Shown one piece after another: positions 9,773 to 20,806 of a stretch of 64,000 nt of DNA (positions within the stretch are counted from its first letter, which is position 1; every line of letters starts with the position of its first letter). The DNA comes from Allolobophora icterica (lineage: Eukaryota > Annelida > Clitellata > Crassiclitellata > Lumbricidae), in the NCBI GenBank assembly GCA_963556255.1, contig OY744616.1:9894991-9958990 (forward strand), written 5' to 3'. The translations under genes and the position numbers were made by a program. Below the pieces are notes generated by a model. The model searched no databases, was not told the origin of the DNA, and saw only the letters and a list, made by a program, of their open reading frames with translations.

Positions 9773-11812
9773 TTAAGTTAGACTTACCCCACAGGACTTT
9801 CTTGGACTCGAAGTCGAAGTCGAACTACTTCTTGAACGACTGAGGATCTCTCGAACAAACTTCTCCGCTGCCGAGAAAGACGAGAAATCTGCTTCCGTAT
9901 CGGTCGAGAGAAACGAACTATTTGCCAGTCCATCGACATCAGAGACAGTGTCGTCTAAGTTCACCGGTTGGACTTGCTTTGTATCAGCGGCTTTTGGATC
10001 AGATCTTCCGTCAGTTTTAGTAACACCTTCAGTGTCACTGATGACTGAATTTAGTGCAACGTGTGCACAGGCAGGCTTAGGCGAGATGCACTGATCGGAA
10101 AAGTTGTCTTCATCACTTTTAAGATTCTTGGGAGTCATACAGTTACATGTCGAACTATCTTCTGTTGCTTGGACATGTAGAAGACTGCTTGGAGAGATGG
10201 ATCCAACTATACAACTATCATCTGTCAATCTGTTACTGGTATCTGTCACTTTGTCACTGGTATCATCTGTTACTCTGTCATTCGTATCGTCTTTTACTCT
10301 GTCATTCGTATCGTCTTTTACTCTGTCACTAGTATCATCTGTCACAATGTCATTGGTATCGTCTGTTACTCTGTCACTGGCATCATCTGTAACTTTGTAA
10401 TTCACATCATCTGTCACTTTGAAATTCATATCATCTGTAACTCTGTCATTCATATCATCTGTCACTCTTTCACCGGTATCATCTGTCACTCTGTCATTGG
10501 AATCAACTGTCACTCTGTCACTGGTATCACCTGTTACTCTGTCACTGGTATCATCTGTCACTTTGTCATTCGCATCATCTGTCACTCTGTCATTCGTATA
10601 ATCTGTTACTCTGTCATCGGTATCATCTGTCACTTTGTCACCGGTATCATCTGTCACTGTGTCACTGGTATCATCTGTTCTTTTGTCACTGGTATCATCT
10701 GTCCTTCTGTCACTGGTATCATCTGTCACTTTGTCACTGGTATCATCTGTCACTCTATCATTTGTATCGTTTGTCACTCTGTCATTTGCATGACTAGGTG
10801 GAGTGTCTTCTTCAATTACTGACGTTGCTATGAATATATTATTCCTATGATCAGAGTCTGCCATGTTCACAGAAGCCGAACTTAAAATATCATCTTCATT
10901 GAAACTCTGCATACAGAGTTTTGTGTCATTCCCTGACCTGTCATTTGTTCTCTCAATGGAATTCTCAAAATTTAGCGATCCACGACTCTCAACATCAGTA
11001 TCCGCACTGCACGATTCGGTGTCATTTCTCCAACCAGCAGAACATGAATCTGGTTCGTCGTTGTTGTGAATTCCTGCTACAACAGAAGTGGTAAAAAGAG
11101 GCTCTTGCGATTTCACGCCATCGACCAGATCATCTTCCCTTCCAGCAACAACCGGGGTCTTACACGCAAAGCCACCATCCACATCATCTGTGTCATCTAC
11201 GTCATCCGATTCAGCACAATCGAAACACACACTGTTAGACTTTTCATCCGTCATCTTACACGAAATGCATGGCTTCCCAGACAATTCCTCAAGCGCCTGC
11301 AAGAAGCTTGTTTGTTCCGCCGGATGTTTGTTCGCTGACGTGGCCAGAACCTCGTCGACGTCGGAAACTAAATCAAGGCTTCCCTTGAAAGGGTCAAAGT
11401 GCTCCAGATACTCCACTTCAACACCTTCGTCCACTTGCGACAGTGCAGCTTCAGACTGGGTTCGACGCAACGACCTGCGCCAACTGGGCGTGACATAATC
11501 ATCGCCTGGGTTCAACGTCTGTGAAAACGTCAAACTGACATCTACAGAGTTCGAGCGAAGCAAGCAGTTCTCTGCTGACGAAAATTTTAATTTTTTCTTC
11601 TTGCTGCTGCTTCTTGTTTCCTCAGCTAAATCTTCAACGCTTCTATCGCCCCCTGGAGGCAAATCTATGCCGGATTCGACGATTTCATCGAAGCTGTTTA
11701 CTTTCTCATCACAAAGATCCAAAGCTTTGGAGATCAGTTCACCTGTCAGGTGTTCCACGAGTAAAAAGTCTTCATGGGATAAAAGTCCTATTCCCTGTTC
11801 CTCAACTTCCAT
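9773..11812 (-). CDS. AKAP-like acidic protein with 8-residue repeats (large exon, possibly incomplete at 3' end)
   Basis: A 679-codon uninterrupted frame, far longer than chance in this AT-rich DNA. I do not recognise an ortholog. Residues ~17-32 (VEHLTGELISKALDLC) form an amphipathic helix whose hydrophobic spacing (L..LI..AL) matches the PKA regulatory-subunit docking helix of AKAPs; a PKA-anchoring role is inference. Residues ~340-535 are some 24 copies of an 8-residue unit (DRVTDDTS-like) coded by a 24-bp minisatellite. The rest is acidic, Ser/Asp-rich and probably disordered. A Ser/Arg-rich C-terminus follows a second helix (AAEKFVREILSRS). The start chosen is the first ATG after an in-frame stop region. 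A strong donor (GGG|GTAAGT, minus strand, near 9787) sits seven codons before the stop, so transcripts may splice to an unseen exon below 9785. No signal peptide or membrane segment. Neighbour LSM2 is divergent. Confidence 0.7.
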   Translation of the reverse strand: MEVEEQGIGLLSHEDFLLVEHLTGELISKALDLCDEKVNSFDEIVESGIDLPPGGDRSVEDLAEETRSSSKKKKLKFSSAENCLLRSNSVDVSLTFSQTLNPGDDYVTPSWRRSLRRTQSEAALSQVDEGVEVEYLEHFDPFKGSLDLVSDVDEVLATSANKHPAEQTSFLQALEELSGKPCISCKMTDEKSNSVCFDCAESDDVDDTDDVDGGFACKTPVVAGREDDLVDGVKSQEPLFTTSVVAGIHNNDEPDSCSAGWRNDTESCSADTDVESRGSLNFENSIERTNDRSGNDTKLCMQSFNEDDILSSASVNMADSDHRNNIFIATSVIEEDTPPSHANDRVTNDTNDRVTDDTSDKVTDDTSDRRTDDTSDKRTDDTSDTVTDDTGDKVTDDTDDRVTDYTNDRVTDDANDKVTDDTSDRVTGDTSDRVTVDSNDRVTDDTGERVTDDMNDRVTDDMNFKVTDDVNYKVTDDASDRVTDDTNDIVTDDTSDRVKDDTNDRVKDDTNDRVTDDTSDKVTDTSNRLTDDSCIVGSISPSSLLHVQATEDSSTCNCMTPKNLKSDEDNFSDQCISPKPACAHVALNSVISDTEGVTKTDGRSDPKAADTKQVQPVNLDDTVSDVDGLANSSFLSTDTEADFSSFSAAEKFVREILSRSRSSSTSTSSPRKSCGVSLT
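10205..10800 (-). repeat. 24-bp coding minisatellite
   Basis: About 24 tandem 24-bp units (core GATGATACCAGTGACAG on the minus strand) keep frame through the AKAP-like ORF and encode [TD]-D-[TM]-[SN]-D-[RK]-V-T. Units vary at single positions but none has a frameshift or stop, so the coding frame has been maintained. Confidence 0.9.
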
Positions 11813-12980
11813 CTCACAAAATGGTCAACCAGAAGTCATATTAGACCTTCACGTGACCTGGAACATCATCAAAAGCCTAGATTAAGTGTACACAGAGAAT
11901 GAATATTAGCAAAAATTACCTCCTTTTGTGTCATGCTGATCAATATAATGTAAATCGTACCATCGAGATTGTTTATAGGTGCTATATAAATATAATGCAA
12001 TAAATATTTGCACAACAGCTCTCAGCTGCTTCCAGAAACAGGTGCCAAAATTAGAATTTTTCCAAAACTCAAAGTTCAGTGGCAGCCACATATGTTAAAA
12101 AATAGTGACATTTTGTCACACCTCTTTCAATACCTATAACCAAGAGGCCACAATGTCTCTCTTTCTTTAAATCGAAAAACTTTGCATCGCATCATCGTTC
12201 GTTAAACAGGCCCAGCAACAAATATTAGTTGTTCCTACTTAATTACGAAGCTCTTGTATGTAAACAAGTCTATCTGAACAAAAGACAAAAACAATACTAA
12301 CAACAGATAAACGCCCAGGTATGGGTTGCGGTGTACGCAAGAATGCGTTTAACTCGGAAGTCTACACCGCAGGTCTTCATAAATAGCTGAAAAGGTACTT
12401 TAACGAGCGTTAGCCGTGCTGAACTTCATAAATCTGGCTTCAACTTGATTTTTACACACTTTTCAAACCACTTGAAAGTTCGTCCTTGCTCTTCAAACCA
12501 TTAACTAGGTCACGACTAGAAACTAGGTCAAGCAGAAACGTGACGCTCGTAACCTCGTATGTCTGGAAGCGGTTATTACATTAAAAGACCTAAATGCAAC
12601 TTTATTAGCTCGTAAATTTTTCCTACACAAATAAGCTACTCCAGGACGTCAGAATGTCGATTCTGTGCATCTGCGCAACATATGTTGCAAGGATGCGCGG
12701 AAGTGATTGCCTCTTTGTAACACCTGTGGCATAAATTCTCAAAAGACAGGCCATTTTGACAGTCATAAACATGGGCAAATGTTAATTAGCACGCGAGTCT
12801 GAGCGCGGGAAAATAAATAGGCCTAAATAAGGTAATAACAAGACGCAGTGTATACACTCTGATAACAAGACTCTTCTAAATATCAAAGCATTTCAATTGC
12901 CTCAGAGAGCAAACGTAGTTCTCCGGGCACATAATTACCGCAACGTATCTCGAAATTTCGGCAGCGTCCAAAAAAGCGAA
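11813..12980. other. Upstream region of the AKAP-like gene
   Basis: Likely contains its promoter and 5' UTR. A CACGTG palindrome (E-box type) lies at about 11850, roughly 40 bp upstream of the start codon. No other gene, tandem repeat or transposon end is evident. Confidence 0.35.
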
Positions 12981-12989
12981 GTCGCGGGA

Positions 12990-13162
12990 ATTAGCTTATT
13001 CACAGGCACTTCTGCGATCCCGCGTTTGGGCTCTATGCTGATGATACAAAACTCTTCAGCGCTTACTCCTCTCATTCCTTCTCCGGCTACGCTAAATCGT
13101 TTACGTGACACATGCATGGCCAGGATATCAGACTGGATTGCCGTCTACCTTCGACGCCAAAA
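12990..13162 (+). mobile_element. LINE reverse transcriptase relic, 5' part (split by a transposon)
   Basis: Encodes FGLYADDTKLFSAYSS (the YADD catalytic box) and, after a frameshift, TLNRLRDTCMARISDWI, a typical post-YADD segment. It is interrupted at 13170 by a 3.4-kb transposon; the continuation (LKTEFIIIDP motif) resumes at 16554. Confidence 0.7.
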
Positions 13163-13414
13163 CCTCGGACCATAGTTCGAGAATTCGTGACTTTCGGTTT
13201 TAAAATTCGTAAAAATTCGCAAATTTTTGGTCTATTTTAAAATTCGTAAAAATTCGTAAAAATTCGTTGGGTCATTGTTGGGCCTTTAACATTGACAGGG
13301 GCGTTTTGCAAAAGCAGCGTAAGCAACAACAACAAATGTGATGATGTCTCGATTTGTTGTGTTAAGCTTCTGCTTATAATTTAATGTAAAATTCAATATA
13401 AAGTTAATTACGTA

Positions 13415-14900
13415 GGGGAGACTGGGGATGAAAGTAACAAATTTCGAATTTCATAAGTTTTGGGGAATTTACAACAAGAAAAACGGTAATCTCTTTGCAT
13501 AAAACTATGGCCTAACATGTTGGCTATATAATGGAAAAGTATTAAATGCTTCGTACAACAAATGTAGCCAAGACAACCAAAATAGTGAGCGTCGTCGGGT
13601 GTTACAACTTACCCCAGTGTCGGGGTAAGTTGTAACATGAGCAGGGGCATATTGTAACAATTATATTGTTGGGGTCTCAGGGCTGGAGTTTATGGAAGGT
13701 ATGCGGTGGAAAGGATAGCATCACGATACCATTTTCTGTAGTCGATAGCATCGATAGAGATATGTCACCAGTGATTGTCCAACAGCAATAGCACAGGTCT
13801 TTCGTTTGAGGCTTTACAATAATATTTCTGTTAATTTGTCGTAAAATGATGCAACAACATTTTTGTTCCAACCAATCGCTCTGGAGATGCTTGTGGCTTC
13901 TGGAGTGCGGACAGAAATTGTAGGATTTCTTTTCAGAAAGCCAGAGAACCAATAGGCACCAGCCATTTCACACTTAGGCCTACGTCAGTTTTCTGGAAAG
14001 CTCTTATTGTATATCACAGCACACTGAAATGCTGGTTTTCTCACTTCTCTGGGTGAAAGACCAAAGTAAATGGATGAAGTATTTTTTAAATATTTTCTAT
14101 TCAGTCTACCTTCTTCGACATCTGAAAAGATACGTCTATTTCTTCCATATTCAACGCTCTGTGCAATAGGCCCTATTGACATTGCCGCCATTTTGTGACA
14201 GTTTATTTATAAATCGGTACAGCGTGACATGACAGATTTGCAATTCCTTTGCAACAGAGCGACATGATCCATTTCTATTAGTAACTCTATTTGCCCCTTC
14301 ATGCACTGTTTCCAGATGGGTCATACCTTTTTGTACTTTTACGCTTGTAATTCCTCGTTTTAAAGAGAAGACTCTTTCATGTTATATTAAATAAAATTAT
14401 TCATTCATTAACCTACAGTCATACTAATACTATTACCAGTTAAACATACATTGGGGTTTGCTGTAGCATACATAGGGGGGGGCAGGTTGTAACATGTTAC
14501 AACTGACCCCAGTTGATTTGGTACAACCAACCCCGCTACTACATGGCTCTAGTTTTTATTTTATATCTTTGGGAAGCATTAACTTACGGTAATACCGCTC
14601 ACACAGACGCTGCTTGAATGACAACTCATCTAATCACTGCAATCCTTAAAAATGTAAAACGTGAATACAGTGAGCCATGAGAAAAATAAGAAAAAAGGCA
14701 GAAACTCACTTTCATGCAAAAAAATTTTGTTTTCTTTATACAAAATTTATTTCTTTGAATCCTGCGCAGAAATTTTGTTGACCTTAATTTTTCTAGTTGA
14801 TCTACATTTGGATCCATACAAGCTGGTTCCCTGCTCTCCAGTAACGGCGCTGCGATGCTTGTTACATTCAACCCGTGTTACTTTCATCCCCAGTCTCCCC
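13415..14900 (-). mobile_element. Pogo-like DNA transposon relic
   Basis: Inverted ends GGGGAGACTGGGGATGAAAG / CTTTCATCCCCAGTCTCCCC, flanked on both sides by TA (13413-13414 and 14901-14902), the Tc1/mariner/pogo target duplication. On the minus strand 14191-13800 encodes fragments of a CENP-B/pogo-type transposase N-terminal region: FGLSPREVRKPAFQCAV, then FLKRNPTISVRTPEATSIS and FYDKLTEIL. A stop codon falls where an ENW motif would read on, and no DDE domain is found, so it cannot be active alone. Nested in the hAT-type element 13171-16545. Confidence 0.82.
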
Positions 14901-14915
14901 TAACGAGTTAATTTA

Positions 14916-15906
14916 TAGGGACCTGCGAAGCTTCGATATTCGATTCGAAAACGAATCGGAGGGCGGTATTCGATTCGATTCGAAAATGATGTCATGATTC
15001 GAAAAATTTCGAATCATTTTACGGAAAAATGATTAGCCCTTGACGCACTTTGTTGTAGACTAATTCTTTTAATTGTTTACTGCGCGTGGATTGGTTGTTG
15101 ACTTTCTGCGTGTAACGGCGGCACGCCACAGCAGCAAACCCTCTGGCAAGAAAAGGGTTTATTGGACGGTCGACCTCTAGAGCTTTTGTGTACAGCATAT
15201 TTTGTGTATCGCATTCGTATAGCTGCATGCATATAATTAGTGACTTTACGAATGATATCACGCAGCGTGAGTTGCCAGTCATATTGCACGAAATTAGAGT
15301 GATCACTCAGCAGTCTCTATAGGTCACGGCACGCATTCCCCGCTGCCGCAAGGTACCCTAAGTAAATTAAAGTAATGTAAATTAGGTAAATAAAACAATG
15401 GTCTGGCTCCAGTAACGTCTATCGTCTAGGAGTTTAAAAACTCATCGAGCGACGACCGACGGTGCGACGCCTTCGGCTAGGGCCTAGGCGAGCGATTAAC
15501 CGCTCACCCGTACCTTTGCAAGACGAGCGACCAAGGAGAGCGATCGATCGCACGCCTCAAATGAGAAGCTCTGGTTGTACTCTGCTTAGATGTATGTACA
15601 GTTGTACACCAAAGTGCGGTTATGTAATTGGTACAATAAAACATATACTTACTTACTTACTTAACTCATAAATTATTTGCATTATTTTTAATTCTGTTAA
15701 TTAGCTTAATGTTTAGTTTAATTGATTTTAAACTGCATACAAGTTATTGATATATTGATACTATGGTACGCCTGTGCAATCAAGCTTCATGAATATCAAA
15801 CTTATACTCGCTGATTCGATTCGAGATTCGATTCGAATTCGAACCTTTACCCCCGATTCGATTCGAGATTCGATTCGACTCAAAGTTTGCGATTCGCAGG
15901 TCCCTA
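14916..15906. mobile_element. hAT-type element (991 bp) nested in a hAT-type element
   Basis: Ends TAGGGACCTGCGAA and TTCGCAGGTCCCTA (12 bp inverted with one offset), with ATTCGATTCG subterminal arrays on both sides. Both flanks are ttaattta (14908-14915 and 15907-15914). The TAGGGA start resembles classical Ac-type termini. The interior carries a SINE/LINE tail at 15440-15662. Confidence 0.85.
15440..15662 (+). mobile_element. SINE/LINE 3' portion, family C tail
   Basis: Ends GTACACCAAAGTGCGG...AATTGGTACAATAAAA...(ACTT)n. The tail matches 5004-5060 and the inverted LINE end at 25650-25700. The preceding ~150 bp (GCGACGACCGACGGTGCG...) are GC-rich and not recognised. Confidence 0.6.
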
Positions 15907-16553
15907 TTAATTTAGTTACATTTTTAGTAATTTTGGGGAGAAGGAAAGGGTAATCCAAAAATTCAGTTTTTGTGACAAGGAATTTGTTGGTTGTTCTGCC
16001 TGAATTTTGGAGCATTTGCGTGGCGAAAATACAGAAACCAGAGTCGAGTGGAAGCACTGCCATGGGCTGTTTCTGACTCAGAATCAGAGGACGATGAAGT
16101 AGAAGACACGGCTCGGTGAACATTGCCAACCCTTTTTAACCATGTTGGTTAATTGCAAGCTGTGTTAGTGACTGACTGGTCACATTGGAGCTGGGACACT
16201 GGTGGCTTTTCGTTCTGCTGACTGACATTCACAGTCACAAACCAACTATGATAGAAATCGGAGTTCAAGACTCCAAGTAGAAGAGTAACTGAATTTCAGT
16301 ACTATTGTGTTGCTAGTCAGCTATCTTTTACGGCTGATTGATTGATTGTCTATGACATTGACATTTACTTGCTTAAAAATTTGAAAAGTAAACAAATATT
16401 AAAATTTGTTGCCATGGCAAAGAATTCTATTATTTCATTATTTCACGAATTTTAACGAATTTTAAAACTGCCGTTTTAAAATTCGTTAAAATTCGTGAAT
16501 TTAAAAAATTCGTAAAATTCGTAAAATGCGAATTCTCGAACTATGCCTCGGAC

Positions 16554-16620
16554 TAACATTGGAAGCCTAAACCCTAAAAACAGAATTTATCATAATTGAC
16601 CCCAATCAACCAGTATAAGC
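16554..16620 (+). mobile_element. LINE relic, 3' part after the split
   Basis: Continuation of the LINE at 12990-13162: encodes TLKTEFIIIDPN, the segment expected after the ISDWI block. It rapidly degenerates before the LSM2 promoter region. Confidence 0.6.
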
Positions 16621-16759
16621 AAACTAATCTATCTTATAAGTTATAAGTTTATAACTCGATCGTGCAACGGCGGGACTCACCACCTACAAGCAATTATTCA
16701 AAATCAAATTACACCGTAAACTAAATATTGTACAAGTTTAAAATTATTCAGATATTAAG

Positions 16760-16959
16760 TTCAAAATTAAATGCTTTTCAAGTTTTATTTAACCGCCAAA
16801 ATCTTCTTAGTTTTCAATGGTTAGCTAAAATTAACATTCACATTAAAAGTTGTTGCGCTTATGCTCGTAATTGAAAGCGCTATAAAAAAGATTGGGCCTT
16901 TTCATGTGCGCCAATCTTCTTTTCTGGGATCGTGTATTATCGCTCAGCCCAGCCTAAAA
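16760..16959 (+). promoter_or_regulatory. Probable LSM2 promoter and 5' UTR
   Basis: The 200 bp before the LSM2 start codon carry no repeat. A pyrimidine-rich stretch (CAATCTTCTTTTCTGG, 16910-16927) just upstream is of the kind found at initiators of housekeeping RNA-protein genes. The exact start site cannot be set from sequence. Confidence 0.3.
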
Positions 16960-18416
16960 ATGGTTAGAAAGCACGATTATTTCGTATTTAACTAACATAT
17001 ATGTTATAGGGATATAGCACGGAAATTGTAATTTTGTGCACTGAGAATTAGTATGATGTTTAAATGCTACACTTTGCTATATGATACACTTATTGTGGAT
17101 ACTACCACCCTGAAATTTGGCTGTGATTCCGAAAACTTTGTGAATTTTCGTCTTTGGAATATCTGCACAATTTTCTTTGAACTTTGACACAGGGATACCG
17201 AATCGAAATAACCAATAGGAATTTGAATATGCGTCCAAAACTGTAGCAAAACCTAGCGTTTGTTTTTTCATCTGAATTGCTATTGTGATTGTTTTGCAGC
17301 TGTTCTATTCCTTCTTCAAGTCTCTGGTTGGAAAAGACGTTGTCGTGGAATTGAAAAATGACTTGAGGTTCGTGTTATTTTAGACAGTAATAAAGTTGTG
17401 ACTTACTATGTAATGAAATAGTTTAGTACAATAATTGAAAATGACTGAGCTCGAACTTGCAGTTGTTCGATTCATTGTGAATTATAATAAATTTATCATT
17501 ATTATATTGGTACATAATACAGAAAAATTATCAATTAATATTTTAGTATCAACGATTATTTCAATAATAGTAAACAGTTTGAAAATGATGATGCTGCGAT
17601 TTAGGCAATTGTATGGCTGGCAATTATGGTGAAGAACCTGGAATTTATTTTTATGTGGTGTTGTAAATTTTATTTTCTGTATCAATAGCCATCTGTTATT
17701 TCTGTGTGTTCATTTTAGCATTTGCGGCACGCTGCATTCAGTCGATCAGTTTTTGAACATAAAACTTACCGACATCAGCGTCACAGATGCTGAAAAATAT
17801 CCTCATATGGTGAGCATAAAATATGTGCCTGTGACTGGTAAATATTATAATCCACCTTAAATCTAGAAGCAGTCTTTGCAAAAGAACATGTTGTCCATTC
17901 TTGTGGTAAAGAACTGTAATTTATCTGAATCTAGGATTCTAGGTATCGTCTTCGCAAAAGATAGTCGATGTGGTGCTGTTATTTCTAGAAGTGCAGTACC
18001 TATCTTAGTTCTTTGCATCAAATGATGGCTGTTTAGATCTTTCCAGTTTTAGAATTGAAGCCTATATCTTCATATGTATGCATGTGTGTATGTTTGTATT
18101 TGAAAGACACTTATGTATGTATCAGTTCATGTTTTTATTGTATATGTACATATGTACGTGTGGCACTTAACCTACATATGCCATGTTTTTATTGTATATG
18201 TACATATGTACGTGTGGCACTTAACCTACATATGCATATATATATATATATATATATATATACTGGTTCCCTTGTTTGGTCTTACAGCAATCGGTCAAAA
18301 ACTGTTTCATCCGTGGATCCGTCGTGCGCTATGTTCAGCTGCCTGCTGATGAATGCGATACTCAACTGCTCCAGGATGCAGCCCGGAAAGAAGCGGCTCA
18401 AAACAAGCAGAGATAG
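16960..18416 (+). CDS. LSM2: LSm2, U6 snRNA-associated Sm-like protein
   Basis: Four coding exons: 16960-16962 (ATG only, donor GTTAGA), 17300-17367, 17719-17809 and 18288-18416; the phases join into a 96-residue protein (human about 95). It begins MLFYSFFKSLVGKDVVVELK. The Sm1 motif spans ~residues 10-43 and Sm2 ~60-75 (FIRGSVVRYVQLP); the acidic/Lys tail DAARKEAAQNKQR follows. LSm2 is a subunit of the heptameric LSm2-8 ring (nuclear, binds the U6 snRNA 3' end) and of LSm1-7 (cytoplasmic mRNA decay). The exon 3/4 junction gives PHM|QSVKN where vertebrates have Leu, a small difference at an intron border. No polyadenylation signal close to the stop; an AATAAA near 19589 is distant. Confidence 0.97.
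18129..18262. repeat. 53-bp direct duplication plus (TA)n in LSM2 intron 3
   Basis: 18129-18180 and 18182-18234 are nearly identical (block GTACATATGTACGTGTGGC in each). A TA run of ~26 bp follows, ending 26 bp before the exon 4 acceptor. Confidence 0.9.
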
Positions 18417-18429
18417 AACAACAGACTGA

Positions 18430-19740
18430 CAGGACTGCTATAGTTCCGTAGGGTGCGAACAGTGGAAATGGGTGGAAAGGATGGAAACAATTCCAGAAGA
18501 TTTATTTCTTAAATGGCGTTTAGACAGAATCATTTTTATGTTTAAGTTTAACCCGCATGTTGATGTCACCGATACTTGAGTTGGGTTTAGGTTTTCTACA
18601 AAAGAACGTTGGTTTTGGGAAATGGATTGTGGAGGATATTCTTGAGCCTCATCCCTGTTTTTCTCAATTTTATTTACACAGTTCTTGCCATGGCTTCTGT
18701 TTTGAGTAGTAAAATATACTGGGGCAAGTAAACAACAAATTAGTAGAAGCTCAGATTGCCAGAATGGCCTTTAAGTATCTCTGTAATTGCTGTGTGATTC
18801 ATGTTTTGAACAAACCATCTGTCACCTACACGCCTTTTGGCATACGGTGATTGTTTTGAACAGATACTCCATATCTGGCAGCGCACGTGTATCTCCATTA
18901 CTATTTACCGGCAAACTGACTACATGTGATTACAGTAATGCTTGAAGCAACCATCAAGTGATGTCGTGTGCATTCAGATAACTGCACCATAGAAGTAATT
19001 AGATTCGAAGACACAATAACACAGCTTCAAGCCTTCCCCCATATATTTGGAACAACCTTGGCACTGTTTAAACTCTGGCAACAGATCCTTAACCAAAGAC
19101 AGTTGTGGGAATGTTACTGGACTCTACAGTTACCAGACGAGAGCAAATGAATTCCATCTGGATGTTTTATTAAGCTTTATAAAATTGGCAAACATCTGGA
19201 AACATTCACCATTACTGTAAAAAAATGCACATGGTATTAGTACCAGTCATAAGTCATCTGCAGTGGAATGACTGAATCGAAAGATTCAATTTCCTAGTAG
19301 CCGTACTATATCACATCACATTACATTTAGTCAATTGCTTGTCCCATGTTAACAAGTCTTGCGAGGTTTCAGTTAAAGATTCTTGTATGAAAGCGCAAAC
19401 AAGACAAGAGCAAAGGCCAACATAAGCAGGACAACATTTCATTAACATAAACACAAGCGTGCATAAGCTAAAAATATTTTATTCATGGTTTGTGTTCACA
19501 AAGTTTCTGACATAACAGCAAACAGCTGAAAGGATGCCAGTGCCGCTGTTTTAGAGGCAAATTCAGCTGTATGTATTTTAACAAGCATGAATAAAGAAAC
19601 CCTGCACTAGTATTGAATGGTGAAATACATTAACAAGTGTAAATGAAACACCACACACGTATGTACATACATACATAGATATATACAGAAAGACATATCA
19701 AACTCATTTATGGTACTTTGCAAAATACAAATCATTTAAG
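18430..19740. other. LSM2-GALE intergenic region
   Basis: Probable LSM2 3' UTR followed by AT-rich DNA. No further gene seen; the small open frame at 18968-19150 has no family resemblance or splice support. Confidence 0.4.
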
Positions 19741-19741
19741 G

Positions 19742-19919
19742 CAGTGTTTCCCAAACTGGGTCATGACACAAAAGTAGGTTGCAAGGTCAACTTAAGCGGG
19801 TCATCCATTGATACTGGATATCGCCTAAATCCAGAGTATAAATGAAAAAGTGTGGTACACAGCGTGACCAAGCAATTCCACAGGGGTTCCACGGGGCAGA
19901 AACGGTTTGGGAATCACTG
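19742..19919. mobile_element. Short hAT-type MITE (178 bp), eroded
   Basis: Starts CAGTGTTTCCCAAACTGGGTC and ends GTTTGGGAATCACTG, the same terminal type as the element at 60835-61162. The flanks atttaagg / tataaagg match only partly, so the insertion is old. Confidence 0.65.
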
Positions 19920-20806
19920 TATAAAGGTTCTAACAATAAAATGGTTACAGGAAGAGACAATCATGTCCTCAGTCAAGAATCGTCTAACGAATCGAATCTA
20001 AGCAGAAAATACAAACAACCTTCTAATAACCCCTCAAGAACGTGGCAAAGAGCACATGAAATGCGAAATAACATTCAACACAGACAGACCTCCAAACATT
20101 GACATCAAAGCAATGCACTAAAGCCCAAACAGGCTTTCAAGCAGGTGATATAACTGCTTCATATCTCAGACTTAAAAAGTTTCTTTCTGAAATTGAACGA
20201 AACAGAGACAAAAAACAAAGTAGACTAAACCCAAGACTAACATGCACTGCCTTAACAAAGTCATTGTACCTGAAGATCGTTCACATAAGCTATCAGGGGA
20301 AAAAGCTGCGAGATTGGAGACGGGAAGTCATTTGTTCTTGTGTAGATGTTTTAAATTGAAAAATAATTCATATTCCTATCAGCATCTTGTGTTTACATAC
20401 ATGCAGCTTCAGCATATGTTACAGTTTACATGATTACAAAACCTAAACTACTACAAAACGAGCAACAAGCTGCCCTAATTAACCATTAACTCCAACTTTT
20501 GTCTTTTCACCAGTCAGTTAAAAGCTGTGGAAAAGCCAATACCTAATGACAAGGCAGAACTCGTTGGCACTAATAGCATTTTAAGTAGTTGTTCACAGCC
20601 TTGCACAATGACAGCGACAGAGTACGCTTGAACCTGTCAGCTCTGCATTGCAGGGAAAGCATTAAATCAATCACATAAACGGGTAAGAACCATAATGATG
20701 ACAATGATTAATATGACGTGTAATTTTCTACGATTTCTTTCCAACCCTGGTCATTGTATGTGCAAGTCACAGAACAGAATAAACTTCAAAACCTCACATT
20801 TCTCAA

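Larger units (their letters stand above)
13171..16545. mobile_element. hAT-type DNA transposon (3.4 kb, no intact transposase) inserted in a LINE
   Basis: Ends CATAGTTCGAGAATTCG and CGAATTCTCGAACTATG are perfect inverted repeats for 17 bp, and AATTCGT-rich subterminal repeats follow on both sides. The flanks 13163-13170 and 16546-16553 are both cctcggac (8 bp). Much of its length is two later insertions (13415-14900 and 14916-15906), leaving about 0.9 kb of its own sequence. The 8-bp duplication suggests the hAT superfamily; no hAT transposase is visible. Confidence 0.88.

Noticed and set aside
10104..11498. Plus-strand open frames at 10104-10400, 11088-11498 and similar
   Set aside because: Shadows of the minus-strand AKAP-like ORF and its in-frame repeat.
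18055..18429. 124-codon ORF overlapping LSM2 exon 4
   Set aside because: It reads through the intron duplication and exon 4 in the wrong frame; LSM2 explains the conserved part.
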